A program made the position numbers and the translations under genes. Below the pieces are notes generated by a model that saw nothing but the letters and a program-made list of their open reading frames with translations, was not told the origin of the DNA and made no database searches. Shown piece by piece: positions 14,676 through 64,000 of a stretch of 64,000 bases of DNA (positions are counted from its first letter, which is position 1; each line of letters opens with the position of its first letter). This DNA comes from Maea johnstoni (taxonomy: Eukaryota; Annelida; Polychaeta; Spionida; Magelonidae): positions 3,069,968 to 3,133,967 of the forward strand of contig OZ012690.1 of the NCBI GenBank assembly GCA_963942565.1. The letters run 5' to 3'.

Positions 14676-16656
14676 TTACTTTAAATAATGATGATCATCA
14701 ATGGAGGCCTAATTTATATACAAATCTCGGTATTGCCATATAGTCAAGTCAATCTACAACCAAAAGGGGGTCAACCTAGGACAAATTGCAACAAAAACTG
14801 AACCATCATTTTCCAACTCAGATAGGGCCCTAGAATATCATATGAAAAATCAGTATGAATCAAGTTAGTGCAAGACTGCTAAATTTGCATATTGAAAGAT
14901 GCCCACCTAAGAATATTGAATCTTGATAAAAGACGAATTAGTGACAGATAACAAATTATTTCAATTCAAATTAGGCAATGGAAGCACATAATATAAAACA
15001 TAAATGGTCTACAAAGTGCCTGCAATAAGGAACATATTTGATCTTTAAACAAGAATATTGCATTCTTCATTTCAAAGTGGAATTTACACCTATAGTTCTG
15101 CTTATTTTCTAGTTACGACGACTATTTTTTCTGAGACAGTATGTTTGAATAATTTGAAATGATAAAATACATGCCAGAAATGAGATGCCCAACCCAGGAG
15201 GGGGATAGGGGCGTGTGGGTGCTCCAGCCTCCAGAAAATGCTTGAGAAACAGGCAATCTGGATCATATACATGCACACTTATATGAAAGGCCGAGCCATA
15301 AACAAACATGGAGGTAAATGTGTTTTATACTCTGACATTGACATTGATTCGTGAGAATGAGAAAGAGAATGATGTCTTTATATCAGATTCAGAATGCTAC
15401 ATCTGATCAATCTAAAAGTTCTAAATAATCATCCTTGACTCACCACCTCATAATAAAACCCATTCACCATTCCTGAATGAATTATTGCGTTTGAGTTAAT
15501 ATCAATAAATCATAGCATAACAATATTTGTGTAGATTCTCTACATAAATATGAAGGGGTGGGTTAATCTGTCTACCCTCTCCATCCAGATAATTGAAAAA
15601 GCCAGAATCCGTATGGATAAATCTGAGTTGGCTTAGTTTCTCAGTGCTAAACCTGTTGCAGACCCCCATGACATTTATGTGTATAATATGTGGCAGTTCC
15701 TTGTTTACTGAAGTGATTATGAGACAGTGACATGATAGTCCTTAGGTTATAGTAAAATTATAAGGCACACTAGTGCTACTGACCATGCTAGCTTTGGCCG
15801 CAGTGAAATGGCAAGAAATGGTCCAGTTCTTTTCATAAGGGCCATCCATTAAGTAAAGGTGTAGGTAATAATAACAAAAGACATTATGCTGTGTACAAGT
15901 TGTATTATGCTGCATATTGAGAAATAATGTGGATACTTTATTCACCTACCAATTGCCCTATATAATGACCGTACGCTAACAATGCGCCCTTCAGACATTT
16001 TCCTTGTCAATAAGCGCTATGTAATTTCTGATCACGTGGACACATAAAATGCATACATTGCAATTCCTTAGAGGCCATCTGTGCTATGCCAAAGTAGACA
16101 AGGAGCAAGATCTTCCATCTGTAATAGACCTCTTTGATCGGCCCAAAATAGTGTGATAAGTGAAGAATCAACGAATTTTAGACTCTCCGGAAATATGCAA
16201 TTCAGTAAATTAATAACCTATTTAAACTTTTTTGCTGATAGTTTAAGGGTCTTATGCTTATCAGAGTATGAAATGTGCTGTATATTAATATTACCAGAAA
16301 CTATGTTATTGATTTACCTTTAAAAAGTTGTCTCAGATGATCAGTCATCACGTGTCAGTATTGTCTGTTACATGCATAGAGTATAAACTGAGCTCTATAT
16401 TAATGATACCAGAATCTGCATTATTGATTTATCCTACGGGACGTACATGCATTAACTAAACAAATGGAAAATGGTTTAGTAGGTTTTTTAAATAAGTAAT
16501 CGAGACGTAAGTAATCCATTAAAATAGGCTTTGTGGGTCCCTTGTATGCAGTACGGGCATGTTTTTGACATATACAGTAACAAAATATATTTTATCTAAT
16601 ATGAAAGGTAAAGCGTACAGTATCTACCATACGTATCAAGCATATAGGTTTCGTAT
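14676..16656. other. Intergenic between convergent genes, nothing identified
   Basis: No domain, splice pattern or clear repeat. This is the 3' flank of the large minus-strand gene. Confidence 0.4.
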
Positions 16657-16662
16657 TTTATT
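16657..16662 (-). promoter_or_regulatory. Polyadenylation signal of the SRCR gene
   Basis: AATAAA on minus, 92 bases past the stop codon at 16754-16756. The distance and orientation support the terminal-exon assignment. Confidence 0.6.
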
Positions 16663-16753
16663 TTCATGATTTGAAATGTTTACAATTATGAATGTTCCAT
16701 GCAAGGTGGCGGTTTCGTGTCACTGTGCTGTACTGTATGCCTTGCACCTATGG

Positions 16754-63422
<46,669 letters not shown>

Positions 63423-64000
63423 CTACAATGATCCAAAACGAACAGGAACTGAAACATTTGTGTCAGTTAATGTATCCCCAACAAACTTTATCACAAAAAA
63501 CATTTACGAATCAAGGGAAATATGTAACGAATGTGTTGTCAAAAAGTTATTATACAGACATTTATGATTAAAAAGGTCAGCAGTTCTGTTATTCACCGTG
63601 AAACGTAGAATAGTGAGGGGTTACTCTGTGCGCATTGTAACACATCCATAAGGATTGACCTATTTTACCTGTTGGTATCATAGTAATTGTCTAGTAAAGT
63701 ACACCACGCCTATTCCAAGGTGGCCCTTTTTGTTCCTTTAACTGCCACTTTGTGTTCCAACACACCCAAATGTACCTACCTGATGACAAGGACATTGTCC
63801 ATTGCAATGCACGATATGAATGCGGCTGTTTAGTTCCCCTTACTGCCACAAGGCACTCTGTGTTCCAACATAGCTTAAGTATGGTATCAATAACTGAAGT
63901 GAGCAAACAGACGATAGCAGCGACAAATTTTGAAAGAATACAGGAGTAATAGAAGGGATTGCTCTGTGTCTTGCATATTGTCCGTTTTGTGATAGTGTGT
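63423..64000. other. Intron upstream of module 1, no exon assigned
   Basis: By analogy with modules 6 and 12, a gamma C-half exon would be expected about 440-500 bases upstream of module 1. I see no clear match here. A near-duplicate pair of segments ending TGTGTTCCAACA lies at about 63740-63760 and 63840-63870. Confidence 0.4.

Noticed and set aside
63690-63900. Possible gamma-class SRCR C-half exon (VHCNGQCPC followed by a GT)
   Set aside because: Too short, only part of the Cys pattern, and it falls in a region of local duplication; not enough to call an exon.

Overview
The window is animal nuclear DNA. Genes are split into many small GT-AG exons, transposable elements of several classes are dense (Harbinger, pogo/Tigger, Helitron-like, Crypton-like, LINEs, SINE, hairpin MITEs), and long (TA)n tracts sit in introns. 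The expanded SRCR gene and the repeat mix suggest a marine invertebrate (echinoderm, cephalochordate, mollusc or similar). I cannot name the species or phylum.

Layout. 1-3.1 kb: a decayed PIF/Harbinger element with a MADF accessory gene and the start of a transposase facing it. 3.2-7.06 kb: the last three exons of a plus-strand gene for a single-pass membrane protein with small Cys-rich modules and a Ser/Thr-rich stalk. 7.1-16.65 kb: intergenic, filled with a truncated TA-element, a long hairpin MITE, a 5'-truncated LINE between two long direct repeats, (TA)n/(GATA)n arrays and a probable Helitron 3' end. 16.65-63.42 kb: one minus-strand gene, reconstructed here from 40 exons. It ends with a stop at 16754 and an AATAAA at 16657, and its 5' end lies beyond the window.

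The large gene encodes at least about 2,260 residues: 18 group-A SRCR domains, two EGF-like domains and two EGF-like-plus-kringle modules. Each SRCR domain is built from two exons. Every module is a multiple of 3 bp and is bounded by phase-1 introns, the classic arrangement for module shuffling. In protein order the modules read: [canonical, delta, epsilon, alpha, EGF, kringle, beta, gamma] twice, then canonical, canonical, delta, canonical, canonical, canonical (the class names are mine). Exon lengths repeat between the two copies (for example EGF 147/147, canonical 131+196/137+196, gamma 177+114/174+117), so an eight-module cassette of about 17-19 kb was duplicated in tandem inside the gene. 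The protein ends just after the last SRCR domain with no membrane segment, so on this model it is secreted or matrix-bound. It is probably a recognition or adhesion protein; that function is inferred from the domain families only.

The introns hold the remaining features: (TA)n tracts 8-60 bp from splice sites, two tandem arrays that copy the splice-site regions of the paralogous alpha modules (5' splice site near 34.4 kb, 3' splice site near 53.06 kb), LINE fragments, several MITEs, a three-copy dispersed repeat, a Tigger remnant, a Crypton-like remnant and a 200-base assembly gap.
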